This document shows, one piece after another, positions 56,267-64,000 of a stretch of 64,000 nucleotides of DNA. The stretch spans positions 1,550,001 through 1,614,000 of the forward strand of contig NZ_AP026769.1 in assembly GCF_026000295.1 (NCBI RefSeq). Reading direction: 5' to 3'. The notes beneath the pieces were generated by a model that saw only the letters and a list, made by a program, of their open reading frames with translations, had not been told where the DNA came from and searched no databases. The position numbers and the translations under genes were made by a program. Position 1 is the first letter of the stretch. Each line of letters opens with the position of its first letter. This stretch comes from Helicobacter suis HS1. GTDB taxonomy: Bacteria; Campylobacterota; Campylobacteria; Campylobacterales; Helicobacteraceae.

Positions 56267-56560
56267 AAACTTTCTTACTTTAATTTATAAGCCGCCACTG
56301 GCTCTCTAAAGGCCCCAATCATACCATGCCCTAAGTTAAAAATAAACTCTAATTTTATCCTAACTTTAAGATATGCTTTTACACCCTCTAGCAGTGATTA
56401 GCCTGTAAGCACTAAATCCGCCAAAAGTACAGCTAATTAAAAAGAAATAGCGCTATCTCCTATAAATCCAGCTAAATCAAGCAAAAGCGCCCATTTTGCC
56501 AAAAAGCTCCGCCACAAAAGGAAGTATTAAGAGGAGTAAGACAAAGATCACACCAAAGAA
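56267..56560. other. non-coding stretch with a possible short remnant
   Basis: Minus-strand codons near 56283-56350 read KLEFIFNLGHGMIGAFRE, where FNLGHG is reminiscent of the end of uroporphyrinogen decarboxylase, but the match is too short to call. Nothing else is recognised. Confidence 0.35.
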
Positions 56561-56826
56561 AACACCACAGAGTAATTATCCATGTTCACCTCCTCCCCAT
56601 AATTGAGATTTCTTAAGATTCTTTCTTTCTCGCGGTTAGCCAAATCCATAATGTATTGAAACTTCTTATCACTCTCTCCCTTGAAGTCAAAAAGCCATGT
56701 AGTGAAGTCTTGTTTCTTTTTGCTTAGATTTGTAAAAGCCTCTTGAATGGCGGTATTTATATCTTTGCCAATGCTATTGGCATAATCTTGCCAAATATTT
56801 CTTACATCATTAACTAGGGTAGTGAA
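56561..56826 (-). pseudogene. coiled-coil gene truncated by IS insertion
   Basis: The frame runs from the IS end with DVRNIWQDYANSIGKDINTA, KKKQDFTTWLFDFKGESDKK, and REKERILRNLNYGEE, then stops shortly after MDNYSVV. A hydrophobic tail IFVLLLLILPFVAELFG lies in the next frame, so a shift may separate a membrane anchor. The upstream part is missing, apparently cut by the TnpB element. No family recognised. Confidence 0.45.
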
Positions 56827-56851
56827 TCACCCACCCGCTAAAGACGGGTGG
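56822..56851 (-). ncRNA. predicted TnpB guide RNA scaffold of the second element
   Basis: A 7-bp hairpin (56831-56851, CCACCCG pairing with CGGGTGG) is followed by GGTGATTCAC, the same element end as at 23946. The predicted guide is the reverse complement of 56802-56821, starting TACCCTAGTTAATGAT. This follows from the IS200/IS605 guide RNA rule and is not shown directly. Confidence 0.45.
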
Positions 56852-57651
56852 GCTTCTTGCTTCAACGATCCATAACTAGCAGTATCCAGTATGTAGCCAT
56901 ACTTGGTTACAGCCCCGTTAGCGGAATCTCCACAAGCGTAACTTCGGGTAATCCCTACCCTAGTTTTATCTACCTTGATAGCGTGTCGCTCATCTAGCAT
57001 TCCCAAAGCATAGTTTCTGATATTGATGCTAGCGTTTAGGTCTCTGTGGTGGTATGTTTGACAACAAGGGTAGATAAAATTTCTAATAGGCAGTGGCTTT
57101 TTACCTGTGTTGCTCCCACAGGTCGAGCAGATTTGAGAGCTAGGGAAGTATTGGTCAATTTTGATAAGGGTTTTACCCTTCCAACCAGCCTTATATTCTA
57201 ATAGACTAATGAGCCTAGACCAGCTGGCATTGGCAATGCTCTTAGCGAGTTTGTGGTTTTTGACCAAATTCCTAACTTTCAAGGTTTCTACTGCTATCAA
57301 ATCGTATTGATTGGTTATCTCATTACTGATTTTATGTAGGTAGTCCTCTCTGCTATTCCTGATAGAAGCGTGGATTTGTGCCACTTTCTTAGCTTGTTTT
57401 TTTCTATTATTAGAACCTTTTAGTTTCTTAGACAATCTCCTTTGCGCTTTAGTGAGTTTGGTTTGTAGATTCTGGAAAAACTTTTTATATGGGTAGAACA
57501 CGCCATTGCTGGCGATGACTAAAGACTCTAAACCCATATCTAAACCCACAGCTTTTCTGATAGTTGTGGGTTTAGGTTCAGGCTCATTATCCTCATAGCT
57601 TATAGAGAGATAGTATTTATCCAATCTAAAGTCAAAAATCAAATTTTGCAA
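56827..57651 (-). pseudogene. tnpB: TnpB of a second IS200/IS605-type element, N-terminus missing
   Basis: 274 codons contain the RuvC Asp in VGLDMGLESLVI, the Glu in LIAVETLKVRNL, the zinc finger CSTCG...PCC and the final Asp in HHRDLNASINI. TnpB is normally about 380-430 residues, so about 120 N-terminal residues are absent. Upstream of 57672 the frame is full of stops. The first codons (57625-57651) belong to displaced copy H. No tnpA is found. It differs clearly from the 24 kb tnpB, so it is a different subtype. Confidence 0.8.
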
Positions 57652-57672
57652 ATGGTTTTGTTTAATGACAAC
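57625..57672 (+). repeat. displaced copy H of 58804-58851
   Basis: 48 bp identical to part of the abi remnant at an offset of 1179 bp. Confidence 0.93.
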
Positions 57673-57901
57673 TAGAGAGCTAAGAACTTATCAAAGCTCC
57701 TAGCAATAGCCTAAGCCATTTGAAAAAATGGCCAAATTTGAGCCTATCAAATCCCCAAGGGGGGTAGGAAAAATGATGACACGAGCTAAGCAACTTGATA
57801 GTTTCGTGTGTGAAGTGGGTTTGTAAGGCGCATGCTAAAGGCTTTGTGCTATAGTCGTTAAAGTAGGATACTCTTGGAGGAGAAATTGGTAGACTGCCTA
57901 G

Positions 57902-58123
57902 CTACCAAGCCTTAAAGTACTCTGCGATGAGATTTTTGGAAGAGAGAATTTTGTAGGAAACATTGTTTGGCTTAAGGGGAACGCACAAAACGATGTATCA
58001 GCATTGCAAAAAAACCACGAATATATTTTATCTTACGCCAAAGATATTAAAACAAAATCTCTTAGCAAAATCACAAGAGAGGAAAAGGTAAAGGTTTTCA
58101 AAGACGAAAAAACGGGGCGGTTT
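57902..58123 (+). pseudogene. type III-like DNA methyltransferase (mod) fragment
   Basis: Following an in-frame TAG, 74 codons read CDEIFGRENFVGNIVWLKGN, AQNDVSALQKNHEYILSYAK and DIKTKSLSKITREEKVKVFK. This is the conserved region after the DPPY motif of type III/beta-class methyltransferases. The 5' part is missing, and the 3' side is overwritten by copy I. It may be a real truncated gene or a gene disturbed by the copy. Confidence 0.6.
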
Positions 58124-58247
58124 TTGTTTGCAAAAACAATTAATCTACAAAAATTAGGATTGAACTATATAGACGAAAAATTTTTAGATAGTGATTCATT
58201 CACGGCAAATTTTATTGAAAAAATAGGAGGGAACAATTTCAAATTTA
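58124..58247 (+). repeat. displaced copy I of 59301-59424
   Basis: 124 bp identical to a segment of the methyltransferase-nuclease gene at an offset of 1177 bp. Confidence 0.95.
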
Positions 58248-58596
58248 CGATAAAAGTTTAGTAAAAGTCCAAGTTTGGAAGTTGAAAGCGGTTGTGGGGA
58301 CTTGTAAATAGAAAAGACCAACACGGTGTATGAGACAAAAGCTTGCACCAGAATTAAGGTATCTTTTATGGTGTCTGTGTAAGAATACCTGTGAAGTTAA
58401 ATCGGGGCGCTCCCCCGGCTCTCTTTGAGGGTTTCTTTATTTTTCAGTTTTCAGTTTTTTCGGTTTTTCTTGTTTCATACTTTTTTTGATTAGCCGTTTT
58501 GGGAAACAGCCTGTTGAAAGTGCCTTAAATGCAATAAAAACTCTAAAAAATATTCAATCTTTTCATATGCAAGGCTTACAATCCGTCCAGGATGAT
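58248..58596. other. non-coding stretch
   Basis: About 350 bases between the mod and abi remnants, including copy J (58496-58529). One GC-rich segment near 58400-58425 can form a small hairpin. No gene is recognised. Minus-strand codons 58540-58600 read RIVSLAYEKIEYFLEFL and may be a shifted extension of the abi remnant. Confidence 0.45.
58496..58529 (+). repeat. displaced copy J of 59671-59704
   Basis: 34 bp with one C/T difference, at an offset of 1175 bp. Confidence 0.85.
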
Positions 58597-58960
58597 TTAT
58601 GCCACTACTTGGCGCGCAAGCAGAAAGTCTAGGATAGGCAATGCTTTCTTTGATCCTTGCTTTGCTAAATTCTCCCAGTGAAAACAAGCGTTTCTAAGGC
58701 TAGAGAACAGATCTAAAACAATATTGACCTCATGGTAGTTAGGCAGTTTTGAATCTACTTTTTTGTTAAGATGGCAGAAGTCTCTAAAGTTTAGTCTGTG
58801 TTTTCTAAAGTCAAAAATCAAATTTTGCAAATGGTTTTGTTTAATGACAACAATGAGCGATCCTAGTGTCAAATTAGACAATAGGTGTGAGTTATAAGCT
58901 CTTGGATCAGCGATTTGTATATAATCTACATACTCCTTAGTGGCCTTATCTTTATGGCGT
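58597..58960 (-). pseudogene. Abi-like (abortive infection, Abi_2 type) fragment
   Basis: The minus-strand frame reads DYIQIADPRAYNSHLLSNLT, LNKKVDSKLPNYHEVNIVLD and LFSSLRNACFHWENLAKQ. The block LRNxCxHxE-like near the end is the conserved HEPN-type R-x4-6-H motif of Abi-family proteins. Codons upstream of about 58955 are the opposite strand of the adjoining methyltransferase gene, so the N-terminus is missing. The two genes are cut at a shared junction. Confidence 0.55.
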
Positions 58961-58964
58961 ATTT

Positions 58965-61265
58965 TTGGACCCATTCTGTGGTAGTGGGATGTCTGCAATC
59001 GAAGCATTAAGAGCTAATAGAAAGGCCATTTGTTTCGATCTAAATCCATTGAGTTCATTTTTTATTGAGGTTTATACTTCAGATTTTGATCATGATAGTT
59101 TTAAGAAAGTAGCGTTAGAAATTGTTGCTGGTGTGAGAGACGATGAATATTATAAAAAATTGTGGGAGTATGATGGCATTATCCACAATGTCAAATACGA
59201 TAAAAACGAGATTTACGAAGTGTGTCTGAGCGAATACAAAAAACATAAATTTAAAAATAGTACGCGGAGAGCGCGGACACAGCAAGATTTAGAAGCGCTA
59301 TTGTTTGCAAAAACAATTAATCTACAAAAATTAGGATTGAACTATATAGACGAAAAATTTTTAGATAGTGATTCATTCACGGCAAATTTTATTGAAAAAA
59401 TAGGAGGGAACAATTTCAAATTTATTTGGACGGAGAGAAATCTTTATGCCCTATCGTTGCTATTTAGTAAAATTCTAGAAGTTAAAGATGAGAACATCAA
59501 GAAGTTTTTAGTATTTGGTTTTTTGATGACAACACATCTATGTTGTAAAATGAACATACCAAGAAGAGAACAGGCATGTAGAAACTTCTCCACAAGCTGG
59601 GGCAGGAGTGCCTATGTGTGTTCTAGTAGGCAGATGGAGCAAAATCCACTCATTGTTTTTTATCATAGTTGTTTTGGGAAACAGTCTGTTGAAAGTGCCT
59701 TAAAATGTGCAAATACCTACATAGATAAAAGCAAAATCAAGCTCAAAAGGGTTACTTATGCAGATAAAAGGAAGTTAGACAATGCCTTTAGCTTGAAATA
59801 TGGGAGTGTTAATGTTTTGACTCTAGCAGACTATGTTGGTGAGAATTCGGTGGATTTTATATTGACAGATCCACCTTATGGCGGACTTGTGCAGTATTTT
59901 GATCTGTCTTATCTGTGGTTAGTTTGGCTGAAGAAATACGATGTTAAATTTGGAGAGATCGATTTTAATGGCGAGATCACAATCAATAAAAAGTTTGACT
60001 TGAAAAATTATGGCATAAGATTTACAAATGCTCTAAAACAACTACACAGAGTACTTAAAGATGGGGGAAAAATGGTTATCACATTCCACAATAAAAATAT
60101 CCAGATATGGAATTGTTTCATCAGAAGCTTGCAAGATGCGGGTTTTATCATAGAGAAGGTGATCCACCAGAAAAATAGGCGTAGTGGAGAGTCTGTTGTG
60201 GCAAATCCATACGGGACTTCTGGTACAGATTTTTACATCAGATGCATCAAAAGAATTGCATCTCTAGATAAAAGCAAATCTTTAGATAATCTTAACGAAA
60301 TGATAGTAAAGATAGGCATAAGAGCAATTTCTGCTAGAAACGAACCCACTCCTTTTGTCATTTTATTTGACGCCATACTAGCTGAAATTACAAGTAGTGG
60401 CTATATCTTTAGCCATGATTGCGATGGCGATATTAAAAAAGCTCTGTCTGCTGAAATTGGAAAGACTTTTATCATTACAGATCGTGGCAAAGCTACCAAA
60501 GCAGATAGACTATGGTGGTTAAAAGAGCCCCATAAGCATATTTCCCTTTACCATGTTCCATTGAGCGATCGAGTAGATAAGGTGATACTGTATGAGCTTA
60601 AAACAAAAGCGTTGATCACACTAGATGATGCACTTGCAGCGATCTACAAAAACTTCCCTAATGGTCTGACACTCACAGAGAGCAGTATCCAAGCAAGTTT
60701 AAAAAAATTCGCCCTTAAATCAAGTGGTGGCTATGTTTATAACAAAAATGCAGAAGGTGTCTTGCAAGCTACCAAACACACAGAATACATTTACTATATT
60801 GGCAACATAGGCAAAAAACTTGGTTATAAGATTTATGTGGGTAAGAGAGAACAGCCAGAAAAAATTACGATTAAAGGGCAAGAGATTCATTTGAGGAGTA
60901 TTTGTGATGTCCTAAATTTGCAAGAAGTTTTAAACCTAAATCAAGAAGAATACTTTGTAAGTCGAGCAGAAATGATTGATCTTATATTCATCAAAAATAA
61001 TAAAATCAAGTGCATATTTGAGGTTGAGAATTCAACTAATATCGTCACAGCATTACATAGGGCTTCTGTGCTAGATGACAATGTAGATAAAATCATTGTG
61101 ATTCCTGATGCTAGAAAAAATGAATTACTCAGACTCAAAGACACATTAACAAGAAAGGTGATAAAAGATCACAACTGGAAATATATCACCTATAGCGATG
61201 TGGATAACTTAAATCATACCAAGAATCCAAACTTAGCTACCTATCTAAAGGCAATCGATGGGTAA
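58965..61265 (+). CDS. DNA methyltransferase fused to a nuclease-like domain, 5'-truncated
   Basis: 766 codons. The N-terminus begins within AdoMet motif I (DPFCGSGMSAIEALRANRKA), so about 60 residues are likely missing upstream. The catalytic motif is VDFILTDPPYGGLVQYFDLS (about residues 298-317), and HRVLKDGGKMVITFHNKNIQ follows. The C-terminal third is unrelated to the methyltransferase fold and ends with MIDLIFIKNNKIKCIFEVEN, an Asp...Glu-Val-Glu pattern like a PD-(D/E)XK nuclease core. It overlaps the next methyltransferase gene by 8 bases, so they form one cassette. Confidence 0.75.
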   Translation: MDPFCGSGMSAIEALRANRKAICFDLNPLSSFFIEVYTSDFDHDSFKKVALEIVAGVRDDEYYKKLWEYDGIIHNVKYDKNEIYEVCLSEYKKHKFKNSTRRARTQQDLEALLFAKTINLQKLGLNYIDEKFLDSDSFTANFIEKIGGNNFKFIWTERNLYALSLLFSKILEVKDENIKKFLVFGFLMTTHLCCKMNIPRREQACRNFSTSWGRSAYVCSSRQMEQNPLIVFYHSCFGKQSVESALKCANTYIDKSKIKLKRVTYADKRKLDNAFSLKYGSVNVLTLADYVGENSVDFILTDPPYGGLVQYFDLSYLWLVWLKKYDVKFGEIDFNGEITINKKFDLKNYGIRFTNALKQLHRVLKDGGKMVITFHNKNIQIWNCFIRSLQDAGFIIEKVIHQKNRRSGESVVANPYGTSGTDFYIRCIKRIASLDKSKSLDNLNEMIVKIGIRAISARNEPTPFVILFDAILAEITSSGYIFSHDCDGDIKKALSAEIGKTFIITDRGKATKADRLWWLKEPHKHISLYHVPLSDRVDKVILYELKTKALITLDDALAAIYKNFPNGLTLTESSIQASLKKFALKSSGGYVYNKNAEGVLQATKHTEYIYYIGNIGKKLGYKIYVGKREQPEKITIKGQEIHLRSICDVLNLQEVLNLNQEEYFVSRAEMIDLIFIKNNKIKCIFEVENSTNIVTALHRASVLDDNVDKIIVIPDARKNELLRLKDTLTRKVIKDHNWKYITYSDVDNLNHTKNPNLATYLKAIDG

Positions 61266-62021
61266 TGCAGAAGGAAAGTATGATAAGCGCAACACTTTAA
61301 ATGATTTAACGGGTAAGGAATGGCTCAAATTAACTTCTAGCTTTTGGTTTAGTGAAAAGTGTGGGCTTGATAAGGAGGCTTTCAAACATCCTGCACCTTT
61401 TTTAGTTAAAGACATTGAAAAACTCATCAAGCTTTTTACAAAGAAACACATGACTATCTTGGATCCCTTTTGTGGTAGTGGGACAAGTTTAATTGCTGCT
61501 TACAACTTAGAGAGATATGGTATTGGGTTTGATTTGAGTAAAGAGTATTATCAGTTAGCCAAAGATAGATTAAGTGCACTGGGTGCGATTCAACAGGACC
61601 ATTACCAGTATATTTTGGGCCATAATTTAGATTTAGTGAAAAAGTTGCAGGAGGATAGCGTGGATTATGTAGTTACCTCCCCACCCTACTACAATATTCT
61701 AAAAAATAAATCAGAGATAGAAATTTGCGCTCAAAGAGGATCTTGCAAGGAGTAAAAACAATGTTACATAGAATAAATCTTTCTTTAGGACTCTTGTTGC
61801 TTTTAGTATATTTTTGTTTAGGAGAGCAAAATAAATCTGAACCAACTGAATTTGAACCCCCACGCGTTGTTAAGTTACTCAGGAATCAACTGTTCTATCG
61901 TGATCAGTGATTTTACCGTCAATAAGAAGGAAACAAATGTCGTTGGCGATGTTGTCAGATTGATGGTAGATTGTGGGTACGAGTTTTGCGGAAATGTGGC
62001 ATTAATACAGGAGAACAAGCC
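61258..62021 (+). CDS. second DNA methyltransferase of the cassette, interrupted by displaced copies
   Basis: Native codons 1-152 (to 61715) include KHMTILDPFCGSGTSLIAAY, YGIGFDLSKEYYQLAKDR and the catalytic VDYVVTSPPYYNILKNK. Copy K (174 bp, exactly 58 codons) follows, and the same frame resumes at 61891 with CSIVISDFTVNKKETNVVGD and GYEFCGNVALIQENK, the usual end region. Copy L then covers the last codons. The original gene was probably about 255-290 residues and active. Confidence 0.72.
61716..61889 (+). repeat. displaced copy K of 62887-63060
   Basis: 174 bp with two single-base differences, at an offset of 1171 bp. It contains the start of an exported-protein gene and creates a false short open frame at 61761. 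Confidence 0.95.
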
Positions 62022-62129
62022 GGTTTTGTCTTGCACACCTATAAACCAGGTGTAGAGGAGATAGATGATCATTATCGTGGCAACATAAAAACAAGCAGCA
62101 TGTGTTTTGGATTTTAGAGGGTTCTAAAT
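62022..62129 (+). repeat. displaced copy L of 63193-63300
   Basis: 108 bp identical to part of the 62.9 kb gene, at an offset of 1171 bp. Confidence 0.95.
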
Positions 62130-62269
62130 AAGGGGCTCTTATTTTGTACTCTCATGAGGGTTTAGATACAAAAGAGAGGTACTAGTGGTTAATCTTTAGC
62201 CATTTAAGAAATCGTTATACTCTAAATGCAATCAATGTTTACAACAGGGGATATTGCAAGGAGCAGACG

Positions 62270-62928
62270 ATGAATCAAACAGCGTTACACAAAGCGGGTA
62301 CTTTTTTAGGGCTTTTGTTAGTCTTGGCTAATCTTGCTTGGGGGAGTTGCAGTACACAATATGGTGATTTTGTGATCAAGCAAGCAAAGAGTTTTGCAAA
62401 AAAAATCGCTACTGGCGATCCAGACGATATACTATGGAGTCCACAATTTGTAGTGGAGAGAAGCCAAGCGCTCATAGGTAAAACCCTTTATTGTGGGGTT
62501 GTGGTGCGTGGTTACAGAGCAGGGTATTATAATGATGACGGGCGTATAGCTCGGATAGGTGTGGATTTTGCATGTTTTGGATTTGCCAAAGATTCTAAAT
62601 AGTATCCGGGTTCTTGTTTGATGTTACATTCAGATTTTGATTTATCAGAAATCAATATGGAGTTTAAAAAAGAGGCCTTTATTCTACACTTTCGTGAAGA
62701 TTATTGGACGGGAGGAAAATCTATTGATTAGCTGACCTTTATTTTTGAGCCCTCTAAAGATCGCTATTCTTTAAAAGCACTCAACAGTCAAATCAATAAA
62801 GATCCTATAGACTCTGTTTATCGCCAAAAGCCAGATGGCAAGGAAATTTTTATGGATGCAATGAAGCCACATATTGTAAATGATTTGATAGAACTTTGCG
62901 CTCAAAGAGGATCTTGCAAGGAGTAAAA
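62270..62928 (+). pseudogene. exported-protein family member 1, two Trp codons changed to TAG
   Basis: The ATG at 62270 has GGAG upstream and begins a signal peptide (ALHKAGTFLGLLLVLANLAWG). The frame reads GKTLYCGVVVRGYRAGYYND and ACFGFAKDSK, then TAG at 62600, DLSEINMEFKKEAFILHFRE, TAG at 62729, and the C-terminus VYRQKPDGKEIFMDAMKPHI ... CAQRGSCKE. Comparison with the next paralogue shows Trp at the first stop (GSKWHKG versus DSK-stop-YPG). The family appears specific to these Helicobacter; function unknown. Confidence 0.6.
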
Positions 62929-62931
62929 ACA

Positions 62932-63656
62932 ATGTTACATAGAATAAATCTTTCTTTAGGACTCTTGTTGCTTTTAGTACATTTTTGTTTAGGAGAGCAA
63001 AATAAATCTGAACCAACTGAATTTGAACCCCCACGCGTTGTTAAGTTACTCAGGAATCAATATGAGGACTTTGATACTAAAAAGTTAAAACTTAATCTTA
63101 AGAAAAGAACACCAGAAGAGGAGACAGAAGAGGGTTTTCCTTTTGATGTCTTTGAGGAGAATAAGGCTCATGTGGGTAAAACCCTTTATCGTGGTTTTGT
63201 CTTGCACACCTATAAACCAGGTGTAGAGGAGATAGATGATCATTATCGTGGCAACATAAAAACAAGCAGCATGTGTTTTGGATTTTAGAGGGTTCTAAAT
63301 GGCATAAGGGTTTTTGTTTGGATCTTAACCCTGTGGCCACCTTTTCACAAATCAGCTTAAATTTTAAAGAAAATGTGTTTATTTTGCGCATCAATGAATG
63401 GGCTGTTGAATGCGATTGGGAGCATAGAAGTTTAGATATTTTAATCTTTAAACCAGTTGGAGATCGTTATATCTTGCAAGCATACAGCCGTGTTAATGAT
63501 ACAGCTAATGATATTGATCCTTTTTATCGCCAAAAGCGAGATGGCAAGCAAATTTTCATGGATCAAATTGACAATGATGTATTACAGGGTTTAGAGAATC
63601 GCTGCTATAAAAAGCGTTATTGCCAAACATATGAGGAGAAAAATGGGATTAATTAG
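62932..63656 (+). pseudogene. exported-protein family member 2, one-base shift
   Basis: The ATG at 62932 has AAGGAG 9 bases upstream and opens a signal peptide (LSLGLLLLLVHFCLG). The first half has HVGKTLYRGFVLHTYKPGVE and SSMCFGF, where a TAG ends the frame at 63286. The second half, EGSKWHKGFCLDLNP, FILRINEWAVECDWEHRSLD and DPFYRQKRDGKQIFMDQI, is in another frame up to 63656. Adding one T to the TTTT run (GGATTTTAG) restores one protein of about 241 residues. It is the source of copies K and L. Confidence 0.6.
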
Positions 63657-64000
63657 AATAAGCGCTACTTTAGGGCTTTTGTTGTTTTTAACCAATCTTG
63701 CTTGGGGGGTAGAGTGCATGGATATTAAAACCGATCTTCAAGAACAAACTCAGGCATTTGTAAAAACACTCATAACCCCACAAAGCCATATAGATCCAAG
63801 CTCTGGACTCCAAGCTGCCTATGTGCTAGAGACGCATAAAGCCCATATAGACGAAAATCTGTATTGTGCTTTGATAGCACGCCTTTATGCAGCAAACATA
63901 GAAAAAGTAGAATTTGAAGAGGAAAGGGGTGCGCCCTTTTCTAGGGGGGTTGTTAGTGTACGCGCCATGTGCTTTAGAGTGATTAAAGAATCTAAAAAGG
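63643..64000 (+). CDS. exported-protein family member 3 (runs off the right edge)
   Basis: The ATG at 63643 overlaps the end of member 2 and starts a signal peptide (MGLIRISATLGLLLFLTNLAWG). The visible 119 residues include AYVLETHKAHIDENLYCALI and RGVVSVRAMCFRVIKESKK, aligning with GKTLYCGVVV and FACFGFAKDSK of member 1. The frame is intact to the window end. Tight spacing suggests one transcript for the three paralogues. Confidence 0.65.
   Translation, partial: MGLIRISATLGLLLFLTNLAWGVECMDIKTDLQEQTQAFVKTLITPQSHIDPSSGLQAAYVLETHKAHIDENLYCALIARLYAANIEKVEFEEERGAPFSRGVVSVRAMCFRVIKESKK

Noticed and set aside
58004-58261. 85-codon plus-strand gene
   Set aside because: It is a mod fragment joined to displaced copy I. 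It has no proper start.
61725-61910. Additional exported-protein family member before 62270
   Set aside because: It is displaced copy K of 62887-63060, ending abruptly at 61889 inside the methyltransferase gene.
62600-62731. Amber recoding (TAG read as an amino acid) in the exported-protein gene
   Set aside because: No suppressor tRNA, and other genes in the window use TAG as a normal stop (for example copies and housekeeping ends). Simple nonsense mutation or error is enough.

Overview
This window comes from a gastric, non-pylori Helicobacter (H. suis / H. heilmannii-like). The evidence is the 16S rRNA gene, which stands alone without an adjacent 23S, and long blocks whose gene order matches H. 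pylori: nuoA-D plus the epsilonproteobacterial NuoE-like gene and nuoG; mnmE-jag-yidC-yidD-rnpA-rpmH-exbD-exbB-smpB-ispE-csrA-ppiA; mnmG-dapE; argS-tatA-gmk-polyE-nuc-OMP-flgH-pse; tlpD-bioF; atpE-pnp-PRT-lptD-RDD-purD. The species is an inference.

Layout. 0-7.5 kb: complex I operon, rsmE, an outer membrane protein, terC, ttcA. 7.8-12.3 kb: decayed restriction-modification genes and a broken, poly-G-containing gene with a barnase/colicin-E5-like toxin module. 12.3-20.6 kb: RNA-modification, membrane-insertion, energy-transduction and translation-quality genes. 20.9-22.4 kb: 16S rRNA. 22.4-26 kb: a GT9 glycosyltransferase and an IS200/IS605 element (intact tnpA, tnpB with two in-frame stops). 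26-31.7 kb: a CgeB-type glycosyltransferase, mnmG, dapE and a dead Sel1-repeat gene. 31.7-46.5 kb: the orphan regulator hsrA, argS, tatA, gmk, poly-E protein, nuc, OMP, flgH, the complete pseudaminic acid tail pseF-G-H-I, fur, tlpD, bioF, nixA. 46.5-55.3 kb: a coiled-coil protein, two tRNA-Leu, atpE, pnp, lptD, purD. 55.4-64 kb: accessory DNA with a second tnpB remnant, mod and abi remnants, a two-methyltransferase cassette, and a tandem family of small exported proteins.

The main unusual signal is not one gene. Seventeen segments of 34-641 bp occur twice, always in direct orientation, with the partial copy always to the left of the intact source. The copy-to-source distance is never random: 1289, 1283, 1277, 1247, 1245, 1207, 1207, 1198 (three times), 1190 (twice), 1179, 1177, 1175 and 1171 (twice) bp from left to right. 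Where it can be tested, each copy overwrites about its own length of the resident gene. Fur, NixA and MnmG regain normal length and frame if the copy is replaced by an equal number of unknown bases. This looks like sequence patches placed with stale coordinates (an assembly or polishing artefact) rather than biology. So nuoA's leader, the terC end, fur, nixA, the mnmG start, the phosphoribosyltransferase gene, the CgeB-type gene and a methyltransferase appear broken here only because they were overwritten. Genes are annotated with that in mind.

Biological leads that survive this caveat are a poly-G tract joining two modules of a toxin-like protein, two predicted TnpB guide RNAs with readable guides, a methyltransferase fused to a nuclease-like domain beside a second methyltransferase, a tandem exported-protein family with Trp-to-amber changes, a DRHL repeat in a glycosyltransferase, and a shared promoter/initial-transcript motif.
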